This document shows, piece after piece, positions 1 through 7,480 of a stretch of DNA of 14,131 nucleotides. Each line of letters begins with the position of its first letter. Position 1 is the stretch's first letter. The notes under the pieces are model-generated. The model had not been told where the DNA came from, did not search any database, and saw nothing but the letters and a program-made list of their open reading frames with translations. Location: assembly GCA_964622625.1 (NCBI GenBank), contig CAZUUQ010000073.1, positions 1-14,131 on the forward strand, read 5' to 3'. A program made the translations under genes and the position numbers. The stretch is from CAZCWM01 sp964622625. Lineage in GTDB: Bacteria; Planctomycetota; Phycisphaerae; Phycisphaerales; Phycisphaeraceae.

Positions 1-60
1 AGGAGATGGGACAGGAGAAAGTGCAAAGGAGAGCAAGAAAAGGGGACAGATAAAATGCGA
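1..60. repeat. Purine-rich stretch with repeated GGGACAG, possible remnant of a dispersed repeat
   Basis: The first 50 bases are almost all purines. The heptamer GGGACAG occurs twice (8-14 and 43-49), and the second copy runs into TAAAATGCGACA. From memory, short tracts of the form AAGGGGACAG followed by an AT-rich run and GCGACA are common as dispersed intergenic elements in planctomycete and other genomes, sometimes near REP-associated transposases. No transposase is present here and the element is cut by the window edge, so this is a weak call. TAAAAT at 51-56 could also be a -10 box, but I see no matching -35. Confidence 0.25.
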
Positions 61-135
61 CACTCAGCCGAGTTCGCGCGGGCCTGCGGGAAAGAGGCGC
101 GTCGCCCGTGGGTGGCTGCGAAGCCCGCATGCGGC

Positions 136-141
136 TACAAT
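136..141 (+). promoter_or_regulatory. -10 box (TACAAT) of the tRNA-Arg gene
   Basis: TACAAT is an AT-rich hexamer in a GC-rich setting, 16 bases before the first base of the tRNA. That spacing would give a precursor leader of roughly 10 bases. The best hexamer 17 bases upstream (TGGCTG, 113-118) is a poor -35, so only the -10 is supported. Confidence 0.5.
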
Positions 142-157
142 CGCCATCATCGCAGTT

Positions 158-231
158 GTCCGCGTAGCTCAGCTGGATAGAGCGTCTGCCTCCGGAGCAG
201 AAGGTCGCAGGTTCGAATCCTGCCGCGGATG
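158..231 (+). tRNA. tRNA-Arg, anticodon CCG
   Basis: A complete cloverleaf can be folded by hand. The acceptor stem pairs 158-164 (GTCCGCG) with 224-230 (CGCGGAT) and includes one G-U pair at its end. The D stem pairs 167-170 with 180-183. The anticodon stem pairs 185-189 with 197-201 around a loop of CTCCGGA, which places CCG at 192-194. The variable region is 202-206. The T stem pairs 207-211 with 219-223 around TTCGAAT. Base 231 (G) is the discriminator, and the next bases are TTG, so CCA is not encoded and must be added after transcription. Anticodon CCG reads CGG arginine codons, which are common in the neighbouring genes. Confidence 0.96.
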
Positions 232-573
232 TTGGAATGACGCCCCGGGGGGCAAAACGCCGGGTCCGGTCCGCGGCCGGTGCCAAGCCGGGCCATCGCG
301 GGCGCCGGGCCGGCGGCAGTGGGGTGAGCGGTCAATTCAGCGGTTAAAAGAGTCATGCACAGGCCAGAGGGGCTGAAGTGCCGCAAGTCGGCCACGGATG
401 CCGTGTGCGCTGCCGGACAATCACGGGAAGCGGCAGGGGGGCGGCCGGTGGGCCTCAGCATGCCGAGTTGCGGAGATTGGCGCAGGACGTATTCTTTAGC
501 ATGGAATGGGAGATAAGTCCGTCGATGCGCCGGCCCGGGGGGCTGGTCCGCACTCGGATCATGCATCTGTGCA
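232..573. other. Intergenic region without a recognisable gene
   Basis: This stretch of about 340 bases lies between the tRNA and the flavin reductase gene. Reading frames on both strands are open because of high GC, but none gives a protein that I recognise. The minus-strand frame simply translates the tRNA backwards. A possible promoter for the downstream gene is TATTCT at 490-495 with TTGCGG at 468-473 (16-bp spacing), which is weak. An in-frame stop at 514-516 sets the upstream limit of the flavin reductase frame. GCCCC/GGGGC just after the tRNA is not followed by a T run, so I do not call it a terminator. Confidence 0.5.
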
Positions 574-1080
574 ATGGCGTGCCTCATGAACGCTCACAGC
601 GATCATTCATCCAATGGCATCGCCCGCGCCCTGGGGCGCATCCCCGGGGGGCTGTTTGTCCTCACCGCCCGCACCGAGGAACGCCGCGCCGGCATCCTGG
701 CGAGCTGGGTGCAGCAGGTCTGCTTTGCGCCGCCCATGGTCTGCGTCAGTGTCGCCAAGGGCCGCCCCATCATGCCCCTGATCAGCGAGTCGCGCCAGTT
801 CGCCCTCTGCCAGCTTCCCGAGGGCGAACGCGTGCTTGTCCGCAAGTTCAGCAGCTCCATGGACCAGTCCGAGGATCCCTTCCTCGGCTTCGACCTCGTG
901 GAGCACACCGTCCTGCACGCCCCGGTGCTCGCCACCGCGATGGCCTACCTGGAGTGCGAGGTCGCCTGCCACATGGATGTCGACGGCGACCATGACCTGT
1001 TCGTCGGCATCGTCCGCGGCGGACACTACAACGGCGGCGAGCCGGTCATCCACCTGCGCGACGACGGCCTGCATTACTGA
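574..1080 (+). CDS. Flavin reductase-like domain protein (FMN-binding split barrel)
   Basis: The 168-residue protein matches the flavin-reductase-like split-barrel family: IARALGRIPGGLFVLTAR at the N-terminus, then GILASWVQQVCFAPPMVCVS, a central ATAMAYLECEV strand and GDHDLFVGIVRGG near the end. Family members bind FMN and either reduce free flavin with NAD(P)H or serve as the flavin module of diflavin proteins. This one is a stand-alone, probably cytosolic domain of normal length with no fused partner. Neither ATG 574 nor ATG 586 (which would begin MNAHSDHSS) has a Shine-Dalgarno site, and 586 is an equally good start because the conserved fold begins after it. The gene is separated from the next one by about 87 bases that hold a promoter, so it need not be in an operon with it. 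The substrate and electron donor cannot be read from sequence. Confidence 0.82.
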   Translation: MACLMNAHSDHSSNGIARALGRIPGGLFVLTARTEERRAGILASWVQQVCFAPPMVCVSVAKGRPIMPLISESRQFALCQLPEGERVLVRKFSSSMDQSEDPFLGFDLVEHTVLHAPVLATAMAYLECEVACHMDVDGDHDLFVGIVRGGHYNGGEPVIHLRDDGLHY

Positions 1081-1106
1081 CGCCCGACCCCGCGGCGGCC
1101 TAAGAT
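1077..1106 (+). promoter_or_regulatory. Promoter of the Lrp-like/siroheme decarboxylase-like gene
   Basis: CTGACG (1077-1082, four of six matches to TTGACA) lies 18 bp before TAAGAT (1101-1106). Transcription would begin near 1113, which leaves a leader of about 55 bases before ATG 1168. It also rules against the ATG at 1105, which sits inside the -10 box. The -35 overlaps the stop codon of the flavin reductase gene. Confidence 0.4.
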
Positions 1107-1167
1107 GCAGTCGCCTGCATGCAGTTGCCCGCGGCCGCCTGACGCACCGCCGCATTCGGAACCGCTC

Positions 1168-2336
1168 ATGAATCCCGCGACTCCCGCCGCGCCCGTCAGC
1201 CCCGTGCCCGTCGGCCCCGTGCCCGTCGGTATTGACGATCCGGTCAACAAGCGAATACTCGCGGTCTCCGAGGACCGCATCCAGGGCTTTCATGCCGACC
1301 CCTTCAGCGAAATCGCGGCCCGCAGCGGCGTTGATGCCGACACCGTCCTCACCCGCCTGCGCGCCATGCTCGAGGCCGGCACCATCCGCCGCATCCGCCA
1401 GACGCTCATCGCCAACAACCTCGCCCCCGGCTCACTGGTCGCCTGGGACGTGCCGCGCGACAAGCTCAACGACGCCTTCGACTGGATGTTCCAGCAGGAT
1501 CCGTTCTCCGGCCACGTCGTCATCCGCACCACCGATGCCGATACGTCCGGCAGCCGCTACCGCCTCTGGACCACGGTCAAAGTCCCCGTCGGCTACGACA
1601 TGGACAAACACTGCCGCCTGCTGTGCCAGCGCACCGGCGCGCAGGCCTACCGCCTCATGCCCGCGAAAAAACTCTTCGCCCTCGGCGTCGGCCACGTGCG
1701 CCGCCGCGACCTCAACCCCGGCGACCGCACCGACCAGCCCGGCCGCGTCATCGACACGCAGAAGATCGTCGTCCTCGACGACGAACAGTGGCGCGTGCTC
1801 ATGGCTCTGAAGCGCGAGTTCGCCCCGGCTGAAATCACGGCCGATGCCTGGCGCCCCCGCGCCCGCGAAGCTGATGTCACCCTCGCTCGTTTCATCGAAG
1901 TCGCCCGCGCCCTGGCGGACCGCGGCGTCATCGGCCGCTTCTCGACCTTCCTCGAACACGTCAAGAAGCTCGCCGACGGCTCGACCGTGACGCGGTACAA
2001 CGCGCTGTTCCACTGGGCGGTGCCCCCCGGCCGCGAGATCGACGCCGGCCGTGAAGTCGGTCGCCACCTCTGCATGACGCATGGCTACTGGCGCGAAGGC
2101 GGCCCGGAGTTCAACCACGTCAATATCATGGGCGTGGCTCACGGGCTGGACAAAGACCTGCTGCTGGCCCACAAAGCCGCCATCGACCAGCACCTGGAAG
2201 AGGCCGGCATCCCCGTCGCCTACACCGCCGTCTTCTGGGGCGGCCGCAGTGAAATCAAACCCTCGGAAATCTCGCCGCTCGCCTACGCCCAGTGGTGCGA
2301 GCACCTGGGCATGGATCCCGCCGCCATGCGTGCGTG

Positions 2337-2337
<1 letters not shown>
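1168..2337 (+). CDS. Tandem Lrp/AsnC-type protein resembling a fused AhbA-AhbB (NirD-L) siroheme decarboxylase
   Basis: The 389-residue protein holds two Lrp/AsnC-like halves. After a short Pro/Val-rich leader, residues 42-76 form a helix-turn-helix (DPFSEIAARSGVDADTV then GTIRRI). Residues 86-180 form a ferredoxin-like domain with YRLWTTVKVPV and YRLMPAKKLFALGV, which parallel the YNLWFTL and LPATEMFKI stretches of AhbA-type proteins as I recall them. Residues 203-258 are a second HTH ending GVIGRFSTFLEH, and 277-360 a second sensor-like domain. This arrangement is that of siroheme decarboxylases, which convert siroheme to didecarboxysiroheme for heme d1 or the alternative heme pathway. The RHRKAGF-like stretch usual in AhbB is replaced here by EHVKKLADG, and no heme genes are adjacent, so enzymatic activity is uncertain. 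A paired Lrp-type regulator is the alternative. Start 1168 is chosen because the promoter overlaps the other candidate at 1105. The stop overlaps the truA start as TGATG. Confidence 0.62.
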
Positions 2338-3254
<917 letters not shown>

Positions 3255-3282
3255 ATCCCAGCCCCCAACCCCGGCTCCACCC

Positions 3283-3963
3283 ATGAACATCCTCGTCGCA
3301 GGCCCGCATCCCGATGACCAGGAACTCGGCATGGGCGGCACGGTCGCGCGCCTGGCCGGGCAGGGTCACAACGTTCTGCTGCTGGACATGACCAACGGCG
3401 AGCCCACGCCGCATGGCTCACCGGAATTGCGCGCCAAGGAATCCGCCGCCGCCGCCGCGATCCTCGGCGTGCCCCGCCGCCTGCTGGGACTGAAGAACCG
3501 CGAGGTCGAGCACACGCTCGCCGCCCGGCACCTGGTGGCCGGCGTCATCCGCGAGCACCAGGCCCAGATCGTCTTTCTGCCCTACCCCGAAGACGCGCAT
3601 CCCGACCACGTCGCTGTCACGCGCATCGTCGAAGACGCCCGCTTCGACGCAAAGCTCACGAAGATCGACCTGCCCGGCAAGCCGATCTATCCCCGGTGGC
3701 TGATCTATTACTACTGCACGCATCTGCGGCACGTGGCGAATCCGACCTTCTGCCTCGACATCTCCGGGCAGATGGACGCCAAGGAGCGGGCGATCATGGC
3801 CTATGAGTCGCAGTTCGTCGCACCGGTCAACAACCGCCGCGTGATGACCTGGCTGCGGCAGATGAACGGCTACATGGGCAGCCGCATCGGCACGGAGTAT
3901 GCCGAGCCATTCTGCACCCGCGAGCCGCTGGGCCTGAGCGGCCTGGGCGAACTGGTCACATGA
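3283..3963 (+). CDS. bshB1: PIG-L/LmbE family deacetylase, BshB1-like
   Basis: This is a zinc-dependent N-acetylglucosaminyl deacetylase of the PIG-L family, 226 residues long. The first metal-site motif AGPHPDDQELGMGGT lies at residues 6-20 (His9 and Asp12 as ligands, Asp11 as probable base). The second, HPDHVAV, starts at 106 (His109 as third ligand). The C-terminal part has the features I associate with BshB1: WLIYYYCTH, then FCLDISGQMDAKERAIMAYESQF, and IGTEYAEPFCTREPL at the end. BshB1 removes the acetyl group from GlcNAc-malate in bacillithiol synthesis, but related enzymes act on GlcNAc-inositol or other GlcNAc conjugates. No other bacillithiol gene (bshA, bshC) is in the window, so the family call is firm and the substrate is inferred. 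It starts 28 bases after truA and is probably read with it. Confidence 0.8.
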   Translation: MNILVAGPHPDDQELGMGGTVARLAGQGHNVLLLDMTNGEPTPHGSPELRAKESAAAAAILGVPRRLLGLKNREVEHTLAARHLVAGVIREHQAQIVFLPYPEDAHPDHVAVTRIVEDARFDAKLTKIDLPGKPIYPRWLIYYYCTHLRHVANPTFCLDISGQMDAKERAIMAYESQFVAPVNNRRVMTWLRQMNGYMGSRIGTEYAEPFCTREPLGLSGLGELVT

Positions 3964-4022
3964 AGCCGCTGCTGCTGGTCGTGATGGGCGTGTAACCTCT
4001 GTCGGTCTTCGCCCAGCGCTGA
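3960..4022 (+). pseudogene. Possible remnant of a secreted or membrane protein: interrupted signal peptide
   Basis: An ATG overlaps the deacetylase stop as ATGA. The frame reads MKPLLLVVMGV, then TAA at 3993-3995, then PLSVFAQR and TGA at 4020-4022. Read across the first stop, this is a convincing signal peptide: positive start, hydrophobic core and a small-residue end at FAQ. It is followed by nothing that looks like a mature protein. The simplest reading is that a downstream exported protein in this operon was lost and only its leader survives with a nonsense change. A chance resemblance is possible because the stretch is short. Confidence 0.35.
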
Positions 4023-4137
4023 ATCGGTCCTCTAAACCATCCGATCACCATGACAACAGGCTGCGCCCGCGCGGCGCGGCTGTCGCGCTATCGGACCTCA
4101 GTCGCCCACGGTGGGACCGTCACGTCCTGGAGATGGG

Positions 4138-4880
4138 ATGAGCACATCGGCCCGCGAGACACCATTGCCGCCGGTCGTTTCCGCTTCGACAGCGGGTGCG
4201 GCCGCCTGTCTCTTCGCGCCGCCCAAGGCCCTGGCGCAGCTCGTCAGCCAGCGCCTGGCCATTGTCATGAAGCTCGGGCAGCTTGATGCCGCGCGCCAGC
4301 GATTGCTTCGCGGCGGTTCGCTGTCCGATGCCGCCCTGACCGAACTGAGCCGTCAGGTCCGCGAACTCAAGCGCCTGCCCGGGGCCGCCAAGGTCGAGTC
4401 CGCGAAGAAGCGCATCGACAGGAAACTCGCCGAGGCGGCCGAGGGCGACCAGGCCGACGCCGCGCTGCCGTCCGATCTCGACGCCGCCCTGCGCCTGGGC
4501 CTGCGCCAGGCCGATCTGCTGCTCCAACGCGATGCCCTGACCGAGTCGCTGCTGCGTACCGCCGCCGATTGCCTCAGAGATCAGCCGCTGCACGCTGTGC
4601 TCAGCCATGCTGGCCACGATGCGGCCGCGCCTCCGGAACTGCCGGGCTGGACCGTCTACGGCGCAGCACTCGAAACATTTTCCGCCAACAGCGCCCGGCG
4701 CCTTGACTCGCTCACACCGGACGAACGCACCGCCGAAGCCGGCCAGCGCCTCGAACAACTGCTGGCCGCCATTCGCCGCGAGCGGGCCGCCCTCGAACCG
4801 GTCATGGTGGCCGCGTTCTGGCAGGCCTATGAGCGAGCGGCCCTCGCCCTGATCGACGAAGCTCTTGGTGACGCGGCGCG
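4138..4880 (+). CDS. 5' part of a 665-residue uncharacterised helical protein, cut by a scaffold gap
   Basis: I do not recognise this family. The frame runs from ATG 4138 (MSTSARETPLP), with GGAG at 4129-4132 five bases upstream, to the gap at 4881 without a stop, giving about 247 residues. The sequence is rich in Ala, Leu, Arg and Glu and predicted mainly helical, for example LAQLVSQRLAIVMKLGQLDA and RLEQLLAAIRRERAALEPV. There is no signal peptide, membrane segment or metal motif. The last 55 bases (4826-4880) recur exactly after the gap at 4981-5035. Collapsing them joins this part in frame to the 3' part, so the two are one gene. An in-frame ATG at 4111 lacks a ribosome binding site. Confidence 0.72.
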
Positions 4881-4980
4881 NNNNNNNNNNNNNNNNNNNN
4901 NNNNNNNNNNNNNNNNNNNNNNNNNNNNNNNNNNNNNNNNNNNNNNNNNNNNNNNNNNNNNNNNNNNNNNNNNNNNNNNN
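4881..4980. other. 100-N scaffold gap flanked by a 55-bp duplicated contig end
   Basis: Exactly 100 N characters fill the position, which is the usual placeholder for a gap of unknown size. The 55 bases before the gap (4826-4880) are identical to the 55 bases after it (4981-5035). The two contigs therefore overlap, and the true genome should lack 155 of the bases shown (for example 4881-5035). Removing 155 bases puts the upstream frame exactly in register with the downstream frame. It should not be read as a biological direct repeat. Confidence 0.9.
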
Positions 4981-6290
4981 CCTATGAGCGAGCGGCCCTC
5001 GCCCTGATCGACGAAGCTCTTGGTGACGCGGCGCGGCCCCACGTGCGGGCCTTCCTGCGCATCGGCCTGGTCGCGCCGCTGCCCTGGCTGATCGACCCCG
5101 ATGCCGCCCGGCAGGTGCTTGACCAGTGCGCCCAGGCCGTCACGCAGCGCGACCCGCAACCCCGGGCCACCCACATCCTCCATGCCGATGAATACCTGCA
5201 CCTGCTGGCCCAGGGGCAGGTCACGCCCAGCTTCGATGAGTCGCTCGAGCTGAACGAGAAAGGCTCCGACCGCTGGAAGCTCGACAAGCGCTGGCGGCAG
5301 ATTGTCTGGGGCCGCACCATCGAACCACTGCTGAATCACACCGCCGACGACCTGCGCCAACGCGTCGAGGCGGCCAAGGGCGACATCGCGGATCTGGAAA
5401 AGCAGATCGCCGCCCTCGACCGCGCCGATGCCGGCTACCGTGACAAGCGCGAGGCTCTTCTGCAGCAGGTCCAGGAATGCAGGATCGCCATCGCCCGCAT
5501 GGAGCAGGCCGTGGAACTGCTCGCACAGAAACACCTGAAGCAGCAGCAGGCCCTCGCGAAGGAGGCGGCCGAGAAGCTGGCCAAGATGCCGCTGTCCGTC
5601 GAGCCGGCCGACCTGGTGCGCCAGGAAGTCAAGGCCATCCGTCACGTCTGCAAGCTCACCGCCCGGCTCAAGGAAACGTTTCTGCCCCTGCAGCTTCGTG
5701 ACCGCCTGCACTTCGACGGGCGGCGGATCAACGACCGCGACACGCTGGCCCGCGCGGTCGCCGAGGCCGAGCGGCGCGACCCCGACGTCTTCCGGCACGT
5801 GCAGGTCTACGCCAGGAAGCGCGAGAACCGCACCTTCGTCCGCATGAGTCCCTACCTCGTGATCGTGCCGGCCCTGGGCCAGATGGGGTACGCCTGGAAC
5901 CCGCGCGGCGGCACGGAAGTCGGCCGGCTGGGCCTGCCCCTGCTCAACGCCCGTCCCGGCGACCTGCCCCACATGCTCTGCCAGTTGCTGGCCGACTTCC
6001 GCTTTGACACCAGCAAGCAGGAGGCCGGCGTCGACCTGCTGACCAGCGACACGCTTGTCGCCGCCTACGCCACGGTCCGCTGGAACTGGCGCAGGAAGCC
6101 GCGCGATCAGCGCGAGAAGGCCGCGATCTACAACGAGGAAAACGACCGCGCCAACTGGCGGCGGCATTACGAGCTGCTGGTCAGCAGCGCCATGGACGGC
6201 GGCAAGAAGCTGTTTTTCAAGAACCCCGAAGTGTACGCGGCCGTGCTCAAGTACATGGGCCTGCCCGACGGCGTCGAACCGCTGAGCTGA
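4981..6290 (+). CDS. 3' part of the 665-residue uncharacterised coiled-coil protein
   Basis: This continues the gene at 4138. After the duplicated 55 bases the frame reads on as RPHVRAFLRIGLVAPLPWLI. A start at GTG 5043 would only be an artefact of the gap. In merged numbering, residues 251-350 are a mixed segment (DEYLHLLAQGQVTPSFDESL). Residues 351-431 form a strong coiled coil (DDLRQRVEAAKGDIADLEKQ through LAKEAAEKL). Residues 432-665 are a compact C-terminal domain with VRMSPYLVIVPALGQMGYAW and WRRHYELLVSSAMDGGKKLF. Tryptophans and tyrosines cluster in this last part, as in a folded domain, but I cannot assign it. No enzyme motif or transmembrane segment is seen. The stop lies 7 bases from the end of the convergent transporter gene. 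A scaffold or regulatory role is possible but unsupported. Confidence 0.75.
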
Positions 6291-6297
6291 GTCGGGC

Positions 6298-7245
6298 TCA
6301 GGACGCAGGCTCCATCGGCTGCACGGGGTCAAGCGGCACGCACGCGATCGCGGCCTGCGGCCGCAGCGTTCCCCATTGCGACGCCAGCATCCCCGCCAGC
6401 ATCAGGGCACAGCCGATCACGCCGCGCAGCGGCAGCAGTTCCTGCAGGATCAGCCACCCCGCCAGGGCCGCGAACACCGTCTCCAGGCTCATGATGATGG
6501 CCGCGTGCGTCGGCGGCGCGCCCTTCTGACCCGCGATCTGCAGCGTATACGCCACACCCGCCGACAGCACGCCCGTGTACAGAATCTCCATGCCGCTGGC
6601 CCGCACCGCCGACAGCGTGATCGGCTCGAACAGCACCGCCGCCGCCATGCTCAGGGCCGCGCACGTGCTGAACTCCACGATCGCCAGGGGAACCACCCGC
6701 ACGTGGCCCGTCAGATAGCCGATCATCTGAATCTGGGCGGCCCACGCGAAAATGCTCACGAACACCAGCACGTCGCCGCGATTGACGCTCCAGTCCCGCG
6801 GCACGGCCAGCAGATACAGCCCCATCAACGCCGCCCCCGCGCCCAGCCACGTCAGCAGCGGCACACGCTGGCCCCATAGCAGACCCAGCAGCGCCACCAC
6901 CACCACATACAGCCCGCTGATGAAGCCTGCCTTCCCAGCCGTCGTATACACAATGCCCCATTGCTGAAACGAAATCGCGACGAAAAGAAACACGCCCGTC
7001 AGCATTCCGCCGGTCCACAGCCCCAGCGACGGTCGGCTGCCAGTCCGCGCCCCATCATGCCCCGCGCCGTTGCGCCACAACACCAGCAGCGGCAGCAGCA
7101 CCACCGCTCCCAGGCCGAAGCGCACGGCCGTGAAGAAAAACGGCCCGATGTGCTCCATCGCTGTCCGCTGCGGCACAAACGCGACGCCCCAGATCAACGC
7201 CGCCAGCAGCAGCAGAACATCGGCAAACAGCGAACGTGGACGCAT
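6298..7245 (-). CDS. EamA/DMT-superfamily membrane transporter
   Basis: The 315-residue integral membrane protein has the ten-helix plan of the drug/metabolite transporter superfamily, with two EamA repeats. The first repeat opens LLLLAALIWGVAFVPQRTAM (residues 11-30) and includes ISFQQWGIVYTTAGKAGFIS, a typical EamA signature. The second repeat carries GVAYTLQIAGQKGAPPTHAA and IMSLETVFAALAGWLILQE. Both repeats end with helices of GxxLMLAGM type. EamA proteins export or import metabolites such as amino acids, but the substrate cannot be told from sequence. The ATG at 7245 is preferred because AAGGTGA lies about 8 bases upstream. An upstream in-frame ATG at 7287 overlaps the probable -10 region. 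The gene converges with the 665-residue protein gene and diverges from the dksA-like gene. Confidence 0.88.
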   Translation of the reverse strand: MRPRSLFADVLLLLAALIWGVAFVPQRTAMEHIGPFFFTAVRFGLGAVVLLPLLVLWRNGAGHDGARTGSRPSLGLWTGGMLTGVFLFVAISFQQWGIVYTTAGKAGFISGLYVVVVALLGLLWGQRVPLLTWLGAGAALMGLYLLAVPRDWSVNRGDVLVFVSIFAWAAQIQMIGYLTGHVRVVPLAIVEFSTCAALSMAAAVLFEPITLSAVRASGMEILYTGVLSAGVAYTLQIAGQKGAPPTHAAIIMSLETVFAALAGWLILQELLPLRGVIGCALMLAGMLASQWGTLRPQAAIACVPLDPVQPMEPAS

Positions 7246-7263
7246 GGGGAAATCACCTTGTGA

Positions 7264-7288
7264 GACCTGAGGTCGAGGACACAGCATA
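7264..7288 (-). promoter_or_regulatory. Leader palindrome and weak -10 box of the EamA gene
   Basis: Reading the minus strand, TATGCT (7288-7283) is a plausible -10 box. GACCTGAGGTC (7264-7274) is a perfect 11-base palindrome with a one-base centre, between that box and the ribosome binding site. It could be an operator or a small leader stem. No good -35 was found. Confidence 0.25.
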
Positions 7289-7354
7289 GCGACCGCTCCC
7301 GGGCCGATCTTCCTCAGTCGCCGCGCCGTGATGCGGGAACCCTAACCTGCAGGC

Positions 7355-7383
7355 TTGCCGCGCAGGTCCTGGCCTTCTAAAAT
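7355..7383 (+). promoter_or_regulatory. Promoter of the dksA-like/lspA operon
   Basis: TTGCCG (7355-7360) and TAAAAT (7378-7383) are separated by exactly 17 bp and match the housekeeping consensus at four of six and five of six positions. Transcription would begin near 7390, about 90 bases before the GTG start of the dksA-like gene. Confidence 0.6.
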
Positions 7384-7403
7384 GCTCGCCGCGCGGCGGG
7401 CTG

Positions 7404-7427
7404 AGCTTCTCCCCGTCTGGGGAAGCT
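7404..7427 (+). promoter_or_regulatory. Hairpin in the leader of the dksA-like gene
   Basis: AGCTT (7404-7408) pairs with AAGCT (7423-7427) and CCCC (7411-7414) with GGGG (7419-7422), leaving a four-base GTCT loop and a two-base bulge on the left side. It lies in the predicted leader of about 90 bases, between the promoter and the ribosome binding site, so it could affect translation or mRNA stability. It is not followed by a T run, so it is not a standard terminator. Confidence 0.35.
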
Positions 7428-7480
7428 GTCTTAAGGAACTTGAAGCGGGCCGTGGTCTCCGCGGCTCATGGGAGTTTGGC

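Noticed and set aside
242..253. GCCCC/GGGGC hairpin as tRNA terminator
   Set aside because: The loop would be only two bases at full pairing and there is no T run after it.
147..587. Minus-strand ORF of 146 codons overlapping the tRNA
   Set aside because: Its C-terminus (GRIRTCDLLLRRQTLYPAEL) is the antisense translation of the tRNA, a well-known false protein in databases.
378..995. Plus-strand ORF of 205 codons
   Set aside because: It is the shadow of the flavin reductase gene in another frame; Arg/Pro/His-rich with no domain and no ribosome binding site.
1105..1167. N-terminal extension of the Lrp-like gene from ATG 1105
   Set aside because: The ATG overlaps the predicted -10 box TAAGAT and the extension is Cys/Pro-rich with no similarity to the family; ATG 1168 is preferred.
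607..1293. Minus-strand ORF of 228 codons
   Set aside because: Antisense shadow of the flavin reductase gene, caused by high GC in third positions.
4050..4286. Plus-strand ORF of 78 codons
   Set aside because: It overlaps the start of the 665-residue gene in another frame and encodes a low-complexity, Arg/Ala-rich peptide without a ribosome binding site.
4826..5035. 55-bp direct repeat as a biological duplication or attachment site
   Set aside because: The copies abut a 100-N gap and merging them restores the reading frame, so this is a contig overlap.
4827..6332. Minus-strand ORF of 501 codons spanning the gap
   Set aside because: Antisense shadow; it reads through the N stretch, and the plus-strand frame has the better start, coiled coil and codon pattern.
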